Source of the DNA: Nannochloris sp. 'desiccata'
Lineage: Eukaryota; Chlorophyta; Trebouxiophyceae; Chlorellales; Chlorellaceae
Reading direction: 5' to 3'
Length of the DNA stretch: 64,000 nucleotides
NCBI GenBank assembly: GCA_019044685.2
Contig: JAGTXX020000008.1
Span: 434,001-498,000, forward strand
Part shown: positions 29,260 through 41,166 of the stretch, piece after piece
Position numbering within the stretch: the stretch's first letter is position 1
Layout of the letters: the number at the start of each line of letters is the position of its first letter
Translations under genes and position numbers: made by a program
The notes under the pieces: model-generated
Seen by the model: only the letters and a program-made list of their open reading frames with translations
The model's database searches: none
Told to the model about the DNA's origin: nothing

Positions 29260-29961
29260 TTATACAGGTTTTTGAAAGCCGCTTCCACTCCTCGGCGACA
29301 TCCATGCCGCCCGTTTTCCTGTACCTCTACAATTTTCACACTTGCAGGCACCCTGCAGAAGAGAGGTAGTAAATTTAATTGTCTATGCGAGTTTCCATAC
29401 GAGTTCCAATACAAAGCAGGACTTTTTCAGGGTTATCCAAGGTTTTAAACACTTACGCTTCCTTTACATATCGGGCATTTTGCACAGCCACCTTCAGTAC
29501 AATAAAGCGTATCACCCACAGTCATAGCACCAGTACCGTGGCACCAACCGCATTCTATCTCTCCACTGCCTCTGCAGCAGTCACATCGTTCAGGCTGCTT
29601 GCGCTGCAATAAGCGGAAATGAATTAAGAGCGGGGAAGAATCAACACACCTTTGGGCAAGTATCTATCAAATGACCTTGGCAGCATATATCTGTTACCTG
29701 TGATATTGACCAAAGTAAATTTAAGTGATCAGCAAGCTTGGCGTTCTTCAGAGGATCGACCTTTTTTGAAAATTGTGAAAATTCACGACTAAGGGCTTTA
29801 TCGTCCTCATCGCTGTCATTATCCATGCTATTTAATGACCCACGAGCTCTACAACTATATTTATTCCACCTTGCTGCCTTTCGTTGCGTGCGTTGTAGAC
29901 CAAGAGCAACTGGTGGTTGCACGATCGAATTTAATTTCGTTGACGCTAAACCCTGGACCAT
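29260..29961 (-). CDS. Plastid DnaJ-type zinc-finger protein (BSD2-like)
   Basis: Exons 29961-29650, 29603-29457 and 29352-29260 (introns 46 and 104 nt, all phase 0), 183 aa. The start is the first ATG after an in-frame stop. The first about 45 residues (MVQGLASTKLNSIVQPPVAL...) resemble a transit peptide, followed by an acidic helical segment. Exons 2 and 3 carry four CxxC-type knuckles: CDCCRGSG, CGWCHGTG, CPICKGSG and CENCRGTG. This is the DnaJ cysteine-rich domain without a J domain. Stand-alone plastid proteins of this kind (BSD2, PSA2, LQY1 type) help assemble or repair Rubisco or photosystem complexes. Which of these applies here cannot be told. Confidence 0.78.
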
Positions 29962-30328
29962 TGTGTCTTGGAATGATGATAGACGTGGTTCAGAAGTACC
30001 TGATAATAGTCTCGTAGGTAATAAAATGAGCAAATATGCAGTATGACTCTGTTTACGCTAACTTTCACTACTTCTGCCCAAGTTCTTCTCGACTCCTTAG
30101 CGCCACCACAGCATAGCTCCTTCCTTAAAAGAATTACCAGGCACTCAAAGACATTACAAGCACAAAAACGAAATAGTTATAACCAGAGTACACTATATTT
30201 TGACTCTCTGCAAACATCAGAGGAAAAGGCATGAAAAAGAAGATCGGGTGGCTCATTTCAAAAATCTTCACCGCCCCGCCAAAATAGAGAGAACTGCAAC
30301 CACCTTTTCATTCGAGATTTCTCTCTTT
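29962..30328. other. Intergenic region, no gene seen
   Basis: 367 bases between the zinc-finger gene and the first PP2C gene. No structure or coding signal was recognised. Confidence 0.4.
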
Positions 30329-31969
30329 TTATCTCCCCTTTTTAAACATACAGGTAAAATTACTCCACACTTTATACCAGAATGACTCCAAATCTGCATA
30401 TTTCCTAAACAAAACTATGATAACGCTCATATTATCTGCCCCTCTACACATTCCCTTCAAATCAGGCGCCAAGCAAAAATCACACATTTGCTCACAAATA
30501 CTTTTCAAGCTCTGCCCCTGTCTTATTCTCTTCCGTGTAAAATCAACCGCTTCTTGATTTGACATCACATCCCAGATTCCATCACACGCAATGACCAAGA
30601 ACTCATCTCCTTCACGTAATTCTAAATCAGTAATGTCGGGGGTAGCTACAACCATTTGTTCTGTATGTGGCAACTCTACGTTCCTTTTAAAATCTAAATC
30701 TCCAAGAGTTCTAGAGACGTTTAGTGCACCGTTCACGCGATTATCCCGGACAAAACCTCCTGCGCGGATAATTCTTTGTGCTTCTTCGTAAATGATTGGT
30801 TTGTGATCCAACGTCAATGGAACAGCCTCGCCACGACGTGACATAACACAACGAGAGTCTCCTGTATTCGCAACAGTGACTTTATCGTTATGGATGAGCA
30901 CTGAAACTGCAGTACACCCCATACCTGTTGCTGAATGTGGATCGAGATCACTCTCCGAGCCATCATCTGATTCAGAAACTGGTGCCTTTTGGGGAAGACC
31001 TTCTTTAGGTAAAACTAGAGAATCAAGAGTTTCTAGTTCACACTCGTCATCGCCCAGCGCAGCAGCTGAAGGCATAATCACACTGTGACGTTGTAAAGCA
31101 CTCTTACGAAACTCATCTGTGCTATCAGATTTCTTCATTCTTGCTGGTTTAATTACCACCGCCGATGCTGTTTGTTCTCCTGCTGCTGCTGTTGTAATAC
31201 CTCCAAGATCTTTGCTCTCCTTATTTTCGACTACAGAAGAAGGATGTAATTTCGCTTCAATGTCTGCAAAAAGACCTCCAGCGTCACGTTTTGGCGCCTT
31301 TGTGCCACCAACCAACGATTTCAATTCCGCTTGGCCTTCTTCTGAATCGAGCAATTCATCCATTTTGTAATAACTCTCAGCGATCGCTATTCCAAATTCC
31401 TGGCGATTATATGCTTCCATTCTGACCAACCAGTAGGGCATGTGCTTTGCAGCGAATTTGGCGACTGCCTTGCCCCCATGACCATCAAAGACGGAAAAGA
31501 GAGCGGTGCTTTTGCCGTCGATATTTAAAATAGATATATGGGCATCTTCCTGCAAGAAATTAAGGAGATTGCCGATTTCACAGGGTTGGTGAGTGGGCTG
31601 CATAATAGAATTGACTTGACGCTATCAAAGAGCAATAGAGCTTTGTGTTGGGTTCATAAAGTGGTGCAAGAGACGACGATATCGAGAGAAAGGTGGAAGG
31701 ACGAAAGAATTGAATGGCAGTGCCTCGTGTGAAATTAAAGGAAACCCAAAAGCTCAAGCTTACCATAGAGACTCTCCATCCTTGCATGGCTGAGAGACCA
31801 TACGCTAACCTCTCGTTTATGCCCTCAGCAGACTCCTGTACGCATGAACGAAAATCAATCGGGGACAAGTGATTTAAATTGGCATTCAAGACATGTCGAC
31901 ACATTGATTTGTAGTTGAGATTATTTTCCCTACCTTTTCAGTCACTGGGGCGCTCAAATATTGACCCAT
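30329..31969 (-). CDS. PP2C-type protein phosphatase 1
   Basis: Exons 31969-31934, 31835-31764 and 31549-30329 (phase 0 throughout), 442 aa. It begins MGQYLSAPVTEK, a pattern typical of eukaryotic PP2C with a possible Gly2 acylation site. Exon 2 gives ESAEGINERLAYGLSAMQGW, followed by EDAHISIL. Metal-binding motifs are complete: EDAH, FDGHGGKAVA, NTGDSRCVMSR, SRTLGDLDFK, ACDGIWDVMSNQE and DNMSVIIV. An insert of about 110 residues between the first and second halves is Ser/Lys-rich and probably disordered. The product is a Mg/Mn-dependent Ser/Thr phosphatase. It is paralogous to the next gene, with identical placement of the MQGWR-x-M / EDAH intron. Confidence 0.92.
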
Positions 31970-33362
31970 TTCTCAATAAATAGCGATCACCCAGGTAAAC
32001 TAAGCCCTTGTGGTTGTACAGCAGTTCTTTCACTTCAATCTCGCGGCAATATATTACAAAGCTATCTAGTTTCAGTATACGAGATAACACAGTTCACTGT
32101 CTTTGACCAACTCCAAAAACAGGGGGTGCTTTATAATGCAAATGTTGAGCAGTAGGGAAGTGCAGCAAAACACAGCCACAGCCTTGATAAACAAATATTT
32201 TGATATATTTACAAAGGGTGGCAGGTGGGTTTTCAAAGCCGGCTGCCGTGGCCAGGGAAGTATCACGTGTCACAACAGTGTTGCAGATGAACATTTTAAA
32301 AGCAATTTTTCTAGTGCTTGCTTGAGAGACAAACATAAATTATTGAGAGAGAGACACTAAAATGGCCTTATTTAGCCCCTCCGCCCAATTGGGGCTAAAA
32401 CCCTGTCCAGAGGGACAGTTTTCTGGAGCTCTATCTGAAGCTGTTTGAGATCCGCCCTGAGGATCGGAGAGTGATCACAATTTTTTCCCAACTTGATGAT
32501 TAAAAACATGCTGTATCCACAGAGATGACATATTTGGTGAGATCAGAAGCGAGGATCGGAGTCCTCTGCTCTTAGAGACGCGGCATTTCTTTATGTGCCT
32601 TCAGCCTCCCTGCCGCCGTCAACCCCGGCCGCTTGCCCCAACCTGACCTGCCATACCTCGCTTAGGGGCAGCAGCTGAAGTCTTCACCTGTGGAATTGTA
32701 TTTCGTATTGAGAATGCATGCAGCTGGTGAGCTCGATGCAGCACCTCAAAAATCAAATGATGCTAGCCTAAAATAAAAATGTTGTTAGATTTTTTCTAGC
32801 GTCGTAGATAAGCACCTTTTTGAATTTTATTTTTCCTCGTTTTCCCTCTAATATGTTTTGTACAACTTTCTCTTTCTGTTTCTTGTATGCTCTGTAAAGT
32901 GTTTTGTAACGCCTTGAATTAAACTGTACAGTTCATGAATTCTCATCCTTCTCGCGTTGCTAGCGGTGGAGAGCAAGCAGGCCCCAACTTACTTGTTTGT
33001 CTGCAGCACTGGCGGCGAGCAGGCAGTCCCAGCCACTCGTAGGTATTTGGCATTGATCTGTATGTTGCAGAGAATGCTCAAAAAGGCGTTCCCAGCTTTC
33101 TCCCAGCCTCGCTTTCTCAATTCCCACGTAGAATGATCTTCACAGCGCCAGCCACTTTACTTTATTGAGTGCTTGTTCTATTTTACAAGGGTGCCGTTTA
33201 TTTATTATTTCTAGTCTATTTATTATAAAGACAGAGTGAGAAAGAACGAAGAAAATAGATGGTGGTTTCTTAGAATAATATATTTCTGCAAATTTAAAAT
33301 TGAATCTTTTACCGATGTTTTGGTCATTCGTTGGTTCAACGCTGTGGTGCGTCTCATGCTGC
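31970..33362. other. Long intergenic region between the PP2C paralogues
   Basis: About 1.4 kb with no convincing ORF, repeat copy or RNA gene. Short palindromic words (CCCAATTGGGG near 32383) were seen but have no clear meaning. Confidence 0.45.
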
Positions 33363-35337
33363 TCAAGAGGGAGCAGCTTGGCCACGTGCTTGCATTGCTT
33401 GTGCTGCCAATTGTGACCCTTTGAACACCGATACCACAATACTCATATTATCGCACCCTTTGCCACATCCACTCGTATCAGGAGCTAAGCAATGATCACA
33501 TGCCTCTTCACAAATTTGTTTTGGGGTTTTCCCAACCAATAACCTCTCCCTGACAAAATCCACCGCCTCTTGATTCGTCAATACATCCCAAATACCATCA
33601 CATGCAAGGATTAAAAACTCATCAGTACCTGGCTGCAATTTTTCACTTCTAATTTCGGGGAAGGCAGTCACCATTTGGGCTTCGGGGGGTAAATTTTTAC
33701 TTTGCTTGTATTCCAAGTCACCCAAAGCTCGTGATAAATTTAAGCTGCCGTTGACCCTACCATCTGCAACAAATCCACCTGCTTTAATGATTCTATCGTA
33801 TTCCTCAGGATCCATAGGCTTGTGATCTTGAGTTAATGCCACCGCTTGACCATTACGGGAAAGTACACAACGAGAATCTCCAGCATTGGCAACGATAAGG
33901 TCCCCGTTTCTGACCATGGCACAGACTGCAGTGCATCCTGCAGCTGGACCTTGCCAATCCTCTTCACGAGAGCCACTCAATTCTTCAATAAGCATTTCTT
34001 TTGGGGCATCGTTCCCAATGGAAGTTGCAGGGCCGTCTTCTGTGGAGACCTCTCCATCACCGCCAGATTGCTGGCTATCAACATCCATTTCACTCTTACG
34101 TTTCCTTGTTTTACCATTGGTATTAGCAGCGTCACCATCAGCGTCCGAGAAAGGGGATCGCAAGTCATTACTGCGATCCGCCGCCGCCGCCGCAGCGGCA
34201 GTTGTAATAGCAGCAGCAGCACCTGCATCTTCTACTGGCCGTACATCACCGTCAGCAGTTACAATCTCTACAACAGATGCACCTTCTGCTGCCTCCTCTC
34301 CCTCTTCTTCTTCATCTGCTTCACCACCATCACCAGTAATTCTCATCTGTCCGTTTGAAGATTTAACAATCTTAAACACATACCCACTATCTCCACTGAC
34401 ACCTAATGCTTCCAACAACGCATCTGGCAATTGGGAACTATTAACAGTCATCCCAGCATCGCCACCACCCTCACCTTCTTCACCGTCATTTCCCTTCAAA
34501 GCTTTTAGCTCGGCTTTATTTTCTTCCTTGAGTAACAAGAGGTCTAGATTTAAGAAAGCATCACTTAAAGCTTTACCCATGTCTCCTCCAATAGTGTATG
34601 CTTCAGTTGTAGCGATTGTAGAAGGAATGTGGGCAGCAGCGAATTTAGCTACTTCCTTGCCTCCATGACCATCAAAGACGCCAAATAGACTTGTTCTGGG
34701 CCGAGATTGGTGGTCTTTGTCATGGCCTTCCATGTCGAGAACGACCATATGAGCATCCTCCTGTAAATTTATCAAATTAATCAAAGAAAACGAAATGGTA
34801 ATGAGTCAAAATGGCATTTTAGTAAAGAAATGCATTGTTGTCATCTCTATCGTTTTTTAAGATCATAAGAATCAGAAAAAGTGCTCACCATATCTGTTCG
34901 CCAGCCTTGCATGGCGCAGACTCCAAATTCAAACATATCATTTCCACCTTCCTCGCCTTCCTGCAAGATTAAGAAGAGGTATATAAAACAGAGTAATGGT
35001 AAGTGAGGCGGCGAAGAGTGAGTGAGTGAGACAGCCCCAGGGAATGTTAATAGTCCACCACAAAATCAGGATGTTTATGGTTGGCACACGGTTTCGGCCA
35101 TGTGAACTGTAATATATACGGTGATCAATCCCCAAATTGTCACCTTCTCCGTCACTGGAGCAGAAAGCTGCAGAGAAAAATTGAAGAAATCAATCAGAAA
35201 TGGACGATCAACCCAATTGGTTAGTCGGTAAAAGAAGCTGGTAGGGCTCATAAAGGGTGCAAAACCAGCACATGTATCCAAACACGAGACCACCAGGTTC
35301 TTCTAAGACCTCTTAAAGAACTTACATATGCACCCAT
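33363..35337 (-). CDS. PP2C-type protein phosphatase 2
   Basis: Exons 35337-35326, 35167-35144, 34960-34889 and 34760-33363, 501 aa. The two first exons encode only MGAY and LSAPVTEK. Exon 3 gives EGEEGGNDMFEFGVCAMQGW, then EDAHMVVLDMEG. Catalytic motifs are intact: FDGHGGKEVA, NAGDSRCVLSRNG, SRALGDLEYK, ACDGIWDVLTNQE and DNMSIVVSVFK. A long acidic insert (about residues 150-260, with poly-Ala and a KTRKRKSE basic patch that may be a nuclear signal) separates the halves. It is a Ser/Thr phosphatase. The acidic insert is of the type seen in PPM1G-like PP2Cs; that link is suggestive only. Confidence 0.92.
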
Positions 35338-35867
35338 TTTTTCAGCTTCTTCTTATGATCACGTTCCGAAACTCCGGTTTCAACCTATTTTCTAAAATCG
35401 GTTTATTGGCGAAACGTATTTTGCCTGGCGGTGGCTTTAAACTCAGAGAGCTTAAAAATCAAACTAAATGAATGCCAGCAATGAACTATAAATAAACCGA
35501 ACCCAAGCTTTGCGGCCCCTTATCCTGGTCAGATAAATGTGAATAAACTTTTTAATGTAGCAAATAGGAGTGCAACGCTGCCAGATGAGAGGCCGCCCTA
35601 TCGCGGCTGACAAGGCAAGCCACGCCTCCTTTCGGCATACGCAGAGCCCAAACCCACATCTTAAATTGGTATGTAGCAACAGTAACGCGCATGAAATCAT
35701 AAACCGAAACCTTGGGTACCCCATCCGAGACATGCTTTTAGACTTTTAAACAGGTAATTCTTACGGATCCCAATCCAGAATCTGATCATTATTTGATCTA
35801 TCTTATTGCTCTCCCTTTACTCTGCCCACCCAACCCATTCTCCCATATTTTTTATCTTCAGATACAC
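35338..35867. promoter_or_regulatory. Divergent intergenic region, PP2C2 / beta-galactosidase
   Basis: PP2C2 reads left and the GH35 gene reads right, so both 5' regions lie in these 530 bases. No defined promoter motif was recognised. Confidence 0.4.
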
Positions 35868-38800
35868 ATGTCTCTTCAGAAATCGCTGCCTTTCGCAGCC
35901 CCGCTGCTCGGGCTTCTCCTTGTTTATGGAGTGTCAGCGGCAGTGGCGGCGGGTGGCGCTCCAAATACTTCCTCCTCTTCATCTCCTAGTTTCTACCTTG
36001 AAAACGATCGTTTTATGCTTGACGGTTCCCCATTCCAAATCATATCTGGCGCCATTCACTACTTCCGTATCCATCCAGGCTTGTGGCTCGACAGACTCAC
36101 CCGCTTGAAAGCACTCGGTGTAAATACCATCGAGATTTACATTCCTTGGAACTGGCACGAGCCTTATCCTGGTCAATACGACTTCTCTGGAGGTGCGGAT
36201 TTAGACAGATTCATTACTATGGTTGAACAGCTCGACCTAAAAGTCTTGTTGAGAGCAGGGCCGTATATTTGCGTGAGTAACTTATATTTTTGAAATAAAC
36301 AAGGCGCTGCGGTAACGTTCTTGAGTTACCGACATCTTTTTTGAATGAAATGAAAATTGCAGGCTGAATGGGACTTTGGCGGTTTACCTGCTTGGCTCGC
36401 TTCTTCCGCTATTTCAGGCGGCGGGAGTGGAAATGGTACTGGAGATTATACAAAAATGAAGCTCCGCTCTGCTGACCAAAACTACTTGCACCACGTGGAT
36501 CGGTGGTGGCGGGTCCTTTTACCCCGGATCGCTCCAAGATTACGAAACAATGGGGGTCCAGTTCTTATGGTTCAAATAGAAAACGAGTTTGGTTTATGTA
36601 ATAACGGCAACGACCCTGTCTATTTACGCCATTTAGCTGCTCTTGCAAAAGAATTACTCGGGGAAGATCAAGTTTTATTTACCACTGATCCCGCCCACGC
36701 TGCAGCTGGGGGGTCGTTGCCAGGCGATGAAGTGTTCACTGCTGTTGATTTCGGACCTCAATGGTTTGAAATAGAGGATTACTTCTCAACACAAAAATCA
36801 CTCAACGCTCCAGGAAAGGGTCCTTATCTCGATTCAGAATTTTATACCGGGTGGTTGTCTCACTGGGGCGAAGCCATGGCAAATACGTCTAGTGTGCTCT
36901 TAGCTCAAGATACCGACGTTATACTACGATATGGAAACAACACAGGCAGCTTTAATTTCTATATGGCACATGGAGGCACGAATTTTGGCTTTTGGCAAGG
37001 TGCAAATGCTGAGATTGACGGCAGGTATGAACCTCATATTACGAGTTATGATTACGATAGCCCTATTTCCGAGGCTGGACAGACCTGTCAACCTGGAATC
37101 GGTGTAGGTGATGGATGCAAATTTATTCTGTTACGAGAAGTGATTGAAAAATACACTGGAATCAAGGCGCCGGAAGTCCCACCTGAACCAAATATTCTTG
37201 GATATGGAGATGTTGAGTTGGTGGCCGTGGGGCAATTAATGAATGCTGCAGGGCCCCCTATTGTGAGTAATTTGCCCTTGCATATGGAGGAATATGGACA
37301 GCAAAGAGGTATTATTGTATACCGTACCGAATTGGAAATTTCTCAGTATGTTGATATTCTGACTTTTCCGGAAAAAGTGGCAACAACAGAAAAAGAAGAC
37401 AAGAACTCTTCTGTCTATTTTTCTTCTTCTTCTTCTCCTACTTTGAATTTTGTGGTGCCACCTTCAGATTACGCTTCAGTGCTCATTAATGGGGAGCTGC
37501 AAGGCCGGTTGGTGCGAGGTGGGTCTGCGAATCTCACCCTCCCCGCTTTAGGAAAAGAAAAACGAAAGCACTTTCTTGGAGGAGGTGAAGGAGGGAAAAG
37601 TAATAGTAGCCCTTCTTTGACGTTGGATGTCATTGTGGAGGCAATGGGCAGACGTAATTTTGGGTGTGATCCTCCGCTTGGTGCATGGGATACCAAAGGA
37701 TTACAATCTACAGACATCAGACTTGATGGTAAGATTTTTGTTTTCATTAACTTTCCCCCCCCCGCTTCTTTTTTTGTTCTTTGCTTTTTTCTCCGCGGTT
37801 TTCCACCCTTTTTTGGAGAGATTTGTTGCTAGATTCGCTCTTTCGGTATGGCTGCTGTTGTTTCTTACATCAGTTTTAGTAGCTACAGTGGCAAAAGGGG
37901 AAGGAAAGTAAGCGTAAATTCTCTGCTTACTCTCCCCAAAAATTCCCAAAGCCGCCGGTTTTTCGTTCGAATTTCTTCATCAACCCTTCGATTTTCTCAC
38001 TTTTTCTCTACTGGCTCTTAAAGAAATTCCCAAAGCCGCCGGTTTTTCGTTCGAATTTCTTCATCAACCCTTCGAATTTTTCACTTTTTCTGAGGTTTTC
38101 CAGATCTGGATCACTTCGAAGCTGTTGCCAATTGTCATATCCTGCTTCAAGGCACCCGGCAATTGCCATCAACCCATTTTGGATGTTTTCTTCCTCTCCA
38201 AGTCGTGATTGGCAGCACGCCAAGTTAAACATGCAGGCAATTCGTTCACCGTCAGAGAGCTGTGGTGGCTTATCACGGAACCTTTTAATGCCTGTTCCTG
38301 GGAGGTTGAGTGCACGTTCAAAATAGTCTTGTGCTTCTTCCCATCTATTGGCTTCTGTGAGCTTAAGGCCAACGGCAATAGCAGCACGAGCTGTATCTGG
38401 CTCGGGCAGTGGTGATGGAAGATTAATATCTGCGTCTTGCTGAGAAGAAGCTTGGACATGAACTGCACCTTTATATGTCCTTCGAGGTGTCATTAATACC
38501 TTGGCATTTACTCTGACGGTGGGAATCTGCTTGTTCAATAAGGTTTTTAATGATTGAATGCAAGATTGCTGGGTAGCAACGTGCGATCTCATGATGCTGG
38601 AGGGTTGGGACATGGTATTTGGGAGTATTTTAAAGTCTAGTTTTTGGAATATTCAATTAAAAATGATTTTATTTGTTGTTTTGACAGATTTTTGCCAAGA
38701 TATTAATACTGATTTTTTTTCTCATTTTCGGCGCTTTGTTCTTAATTTTGTTCTACTTTTCCTCTCTTATAGCACATGAACCTCACTCGCCCACAATTGC

Positions 38801-39668
38801 TGGATGGTGCAGCAAGAGTCGGTGTGTAGGTATCTAGACTCTGTGTGTAGGTATCTCTCTTAGCACTTCATTCTCTTCTCTCCACTGCAGGTCAACCCAT
38901 TGACGGTCCTTGGAAAGTCTATACTTTTGATTTTGAAGACTTATCTAGAATCCCACAACTCCCTCCCCCTTCTTCACACAACCCCACTCAGGCCGCCGCT
39001 CACCGCCGTAACTTAAGAATGTATACTGTTCCTGACACCGCCACCTATACAACTGCGTCTATCGACTCAAAAGAAGAAGCAGACGAAGGTCCCATCTTCT
39101 ATAGAGGTATTCTTTGTATAGAGGGTGACTCAGCTCAACCAGTTGCCGATGCAGCAGGGCAACTTCACCTTGCTGACACTTTTCTAAATACTCATGGTTT
39201 AGGGAAAGGCATTGCTTGGGTAAATGGGTTTAATTTAGGGTGGTATTGGCCTACAATGGGTCCTCAAATGACATTATATGTCCCTGGTCCAGTGTTACAG
39301 CCAGGGCAGAATGATATTTTGATTTTGGAGGTGGAGAAAGTTGGTGGGGAAGCTGAAGACGCTGTGCGTGGTAAGAAAAATTTACTATTACTTTTTGGAT
39401 TTTGCCCGTATTCCGTGGGGGTTTTTTTTTTCAACTGATTGATTAGGAGATTTTTTTAATTTATTGCTTTTATCACTCCCTTTGTTCCTATTCATTTGCA
39501 GTTAAGTTTGTGGATGAGCCTGATTTCTATGGGCCTGAAGGGGAAAAGAGAAGAAAAAGAGAGAAAGACGAGACAGGTGCAGGTGGTGGAGGTAGCCTTG
39601 TAAAGCGAGGTCGGCAACAGGGAGGATGGAGAATTGCTGCCCCTTCTACACATGTTGAGTCGGCATAA
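35868..39668 (+). CDS. Secreted beta-galactosidase (GH35)
   Basis: Exons 35868-36272, 36363-37728, 38891-39370 and 39502-39668; all junctions keep phase, 805 aa. ATG at 35868 starts a signal peptide (SLPFAAPLLGLLLVYGVSAA). GH35 landmarks: FQIISGAIHYFRIHPGLW, NTIEIYIPWNWHEPYPGQYD, LLRAGPYIC joined to AEWDFGGLPAWL, and VLMVQIENEFG, which holds the acid/base Glu. GPYLDSEFYTGWLSHWG holds the nucleophile Glu, and FYMAHGGTNFGFWQGAN follows. The C-terminal jelly-roll ends GIAWVNGFNLGWYWPTMGPQ. The last exon adds a Lys/Arg-rich tail. It hydrolyses terminal beta-galactosides of polysaccharides or glycoproteins in the secretory path, cell wall or vacuole. Intron 2 is unusually long (1162 nt) because it contains another gene on the other strand. 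Confidence 0.93.
37940..38089. repeat. 84-bp-period tandem duplication at the 3' end of the nested TPR gene
   Basis: 37940-38005 and 38024-38089 are near-identical (shared words include AAAGCCGCCGGTTTTTCGTT). The offset is 84 bp, i.e. 28 codons, so on the minus strand the final coding segment KKFERKTGGFGNF is repeated in the same frame after the TAG stop. Confidence 0.85.
38008..38613 (-). CDS. Plastid-targeted TPR-like protein nested in the GH35 intron
   Basis: Single exon, ATG at 38613, 201 aa, wholly inside intron 2 of the beta-galactosidase gene on the opposite strand. The first about 55 residues are basic and Ser/Thr-rich with few acids (transit-peptide-like). The mature part has TPR-type helices: TARAAIAVGLKLTEANRWEE with AQDYFERAL; RIACMFNLACCQSRLGEEEN; LMAIAGCLEAGYDNWQQLRS, then DPDLENLRKSEKFEGLMKKF. 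Small algal/plant plastid TPR proteins with this DPDL-xxLR ending exist, but their roles vary. The partner or substrate is unknown. Confidence 0.75.
   Translation of the reverse strand: MSQPSSIMRSHVATQQSCIQSLKTLLNKQIPTVRVNAKVLMTPRRTYKGAVHVQASSQQDADINLPSPLPEPDTARAAIAVGLKLTEANRWEEAQDYFERALNLPGTGIKRFRDKPPQLSDGERIACMFNLACCQSRLGEEENIQNGLMAIAGCLEAGYDNWQQLRSDPDLENLRKSEKFEGLMKKFERKTGGFGNFFKSQ
38779..38846. repeat. Short dispersed repeat, also at 26083-26150
   Basis: GCCCACAATTGCTGGAT, then GCAGCAAG and TCGGTGTGTAGGT, occur in the same order in both places with a few mismatches. This copy sits in the GH35 intron just before exon 3. It is too short to assign to a family. Confidence 0.55.
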
Positions 39669-39721
39669 ACATGCATTTTTTAGCGCTGAGATACTGAATA
39701 CAGACAATAAGTATCTCGCTT

Positions 39722-40830
39722 GAAAAAAAAAAAAAAAAAAAAACAAAAAAAAAAAAAAAAAAAAAACACCCCAACAGGGTAACTCGAGGGATCGTGAGAA
39801 GCCACCACCACGGCTTCAGGCCACCCCTATGTAGGAGAGTAAGAGAGGGGTTAGCCTATCCCAGTAGGCAAAAGGGGATTAGTACGGAGTTGCTTTTTTA
39901 GATAATAACGTGTAGAGCTTAATTTAGAGTTGTAAATATAGGTGTGTGTTTGAATAGAGTTGAGGAAAGAGTTGACGCCTGAGTCAGTCAGGTTGCAGTA
40001 CTGACTAGTCCGTTGTGAGGAACGTTCGAAGGGAGAGGGTGACGCATCCTGAGTGCGTGAAGACAGTGGGGTAGAGCTTTGGCCTCCAGCCAAGTGATTG
40101 CAGGTGAAGAAAGTAAGGGTTGTGGTGCTTCAGCTTGTGCTGGAAGCGTTCTTTGACTGCGAGGTTATCAGTGTAGGTGACGTCAAGAAGAATAATATCT
40201 TTTTGAGCAGCTGTTGGCGTGAAGGAAGCGTCTGTCGCTTTTTGACTCGCAATTTTTGGAAAGATTATTATGTCTGGGAGGCTGGAGTGCTGGGAGTTGC
40301 CGGTAGCATTGAGAATTGTTGGTGCAGCGGGGTACCATGGGATGGTGTTTGTGGCTCGAGCTGAGTGGTCTCCACCTTCTGCATCCGCAAAGAGAGCGCT
40401 GTCACCAATTTTCGTGCTGGTTTTGATGATATCCACCAGTTTAGTGATGGCTGTGCCGTGTCGTTTCAGGATTAGATCTTGGAGTATGTTTGCTTTGCAC
40501 GAGCCCAGGATATGGCCTTGGGTTTCTTCTCCGGTGTTGCATAGTTTGCAAATTGGGGAGGGTGTTGTTTGTGGGTTGATGCGGTGGTAAGTGCTGTCAC
40601 CTCGAAGGTGGCGGAGTCTGATTTGAGCAGCAAGGTCCCCATCTTTGGGGTAAAGTTGCTTGTTGGTTACTAGACAATGAATGGAGTAGGGGTCAATTGT
40701 GGCTACTGGATCATCTTTGTTGAGAATTAGTGCTTTCAATCGAGGGTTAGTTGTTTTGAGCTTGCGTTGGTGTACACTGAGCTTTTTAATGAGAGGATTT
40801 GTGCTACTTTTGGGGTCGCCAGCTTGGAGC
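39722..40830 (-). mobile_element. LINE B copy, minus strand, with long A/T tail
   Basis: On the minus strand an open frame from about 40830 to 40005 carries CKLCNTGEETQGHILGSCKA, a CCHC-type zinc motif found after the RT domain in many non-LTR elements, and DIILLDVTYTDNLAVKERFQ. A second frame gives the LINE B terminal peptide RYYLKKQLRTNPLLPTGIG. The 3' tail (GGCTTCTCACGATCCC... CCTGTTGGGG) ends in a roughly 46-bp run of T with one interruption (39722-39768 on the plus strand as A). RT and endonuclease are missing. It sits 60 bp downstream of the GH35 stop. Confidence 0.8.
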
Positions 40831-40857
40831 CAGCAACTGGGTTTTGCATTTGTATGA

Positions 40858-41050
40858 ATCTGCGGCTTTCTGCGGTCTCACAAATCTGCGTGCCCGTTAT
40901 CACTTGCGCTTTTTTGTAATATTGCAGCTTGTACTATTCTGTGGATTTCTGCGTTGTTGCAGAAAAGCACTGGCTTCAAAGCAATATTGCAGGTTGTGAA
41001 TATCTGCGCTTGTGCTTTTCTGCGAAAGTGCAGAGCTAGTGTGAATTTGT
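40858..41050. repeat. TGC/GCA-word-rich dispersed repeat, copy 1
   Basis: Dense short words TCTGCG, TTGCAG, CTTTTCTGCG and GCAGAAAAG recur every 10-25 bases. Related stretches lie at 43310-43565, 47885-48140 and 49128-49262. No ORF is conserved across the copies. Confidence 0.55.
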
Positions 41051-41166
41051 GATAATACAAAGACTTACATGCTGTACTGTTACATAAAGATACCAAGGAA
41101 TGCGTTTCTGCAAATTAGTGCTATTATTTTCACAGCGGTAGATGCTGAATCAGCCATTGCTACCGC

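Noticed and set aside
33886..34668. 260-codon plus-strand ORF
   Set aside because: Shadow of the acidic and poly-Ala insert of the second PP2C gene.
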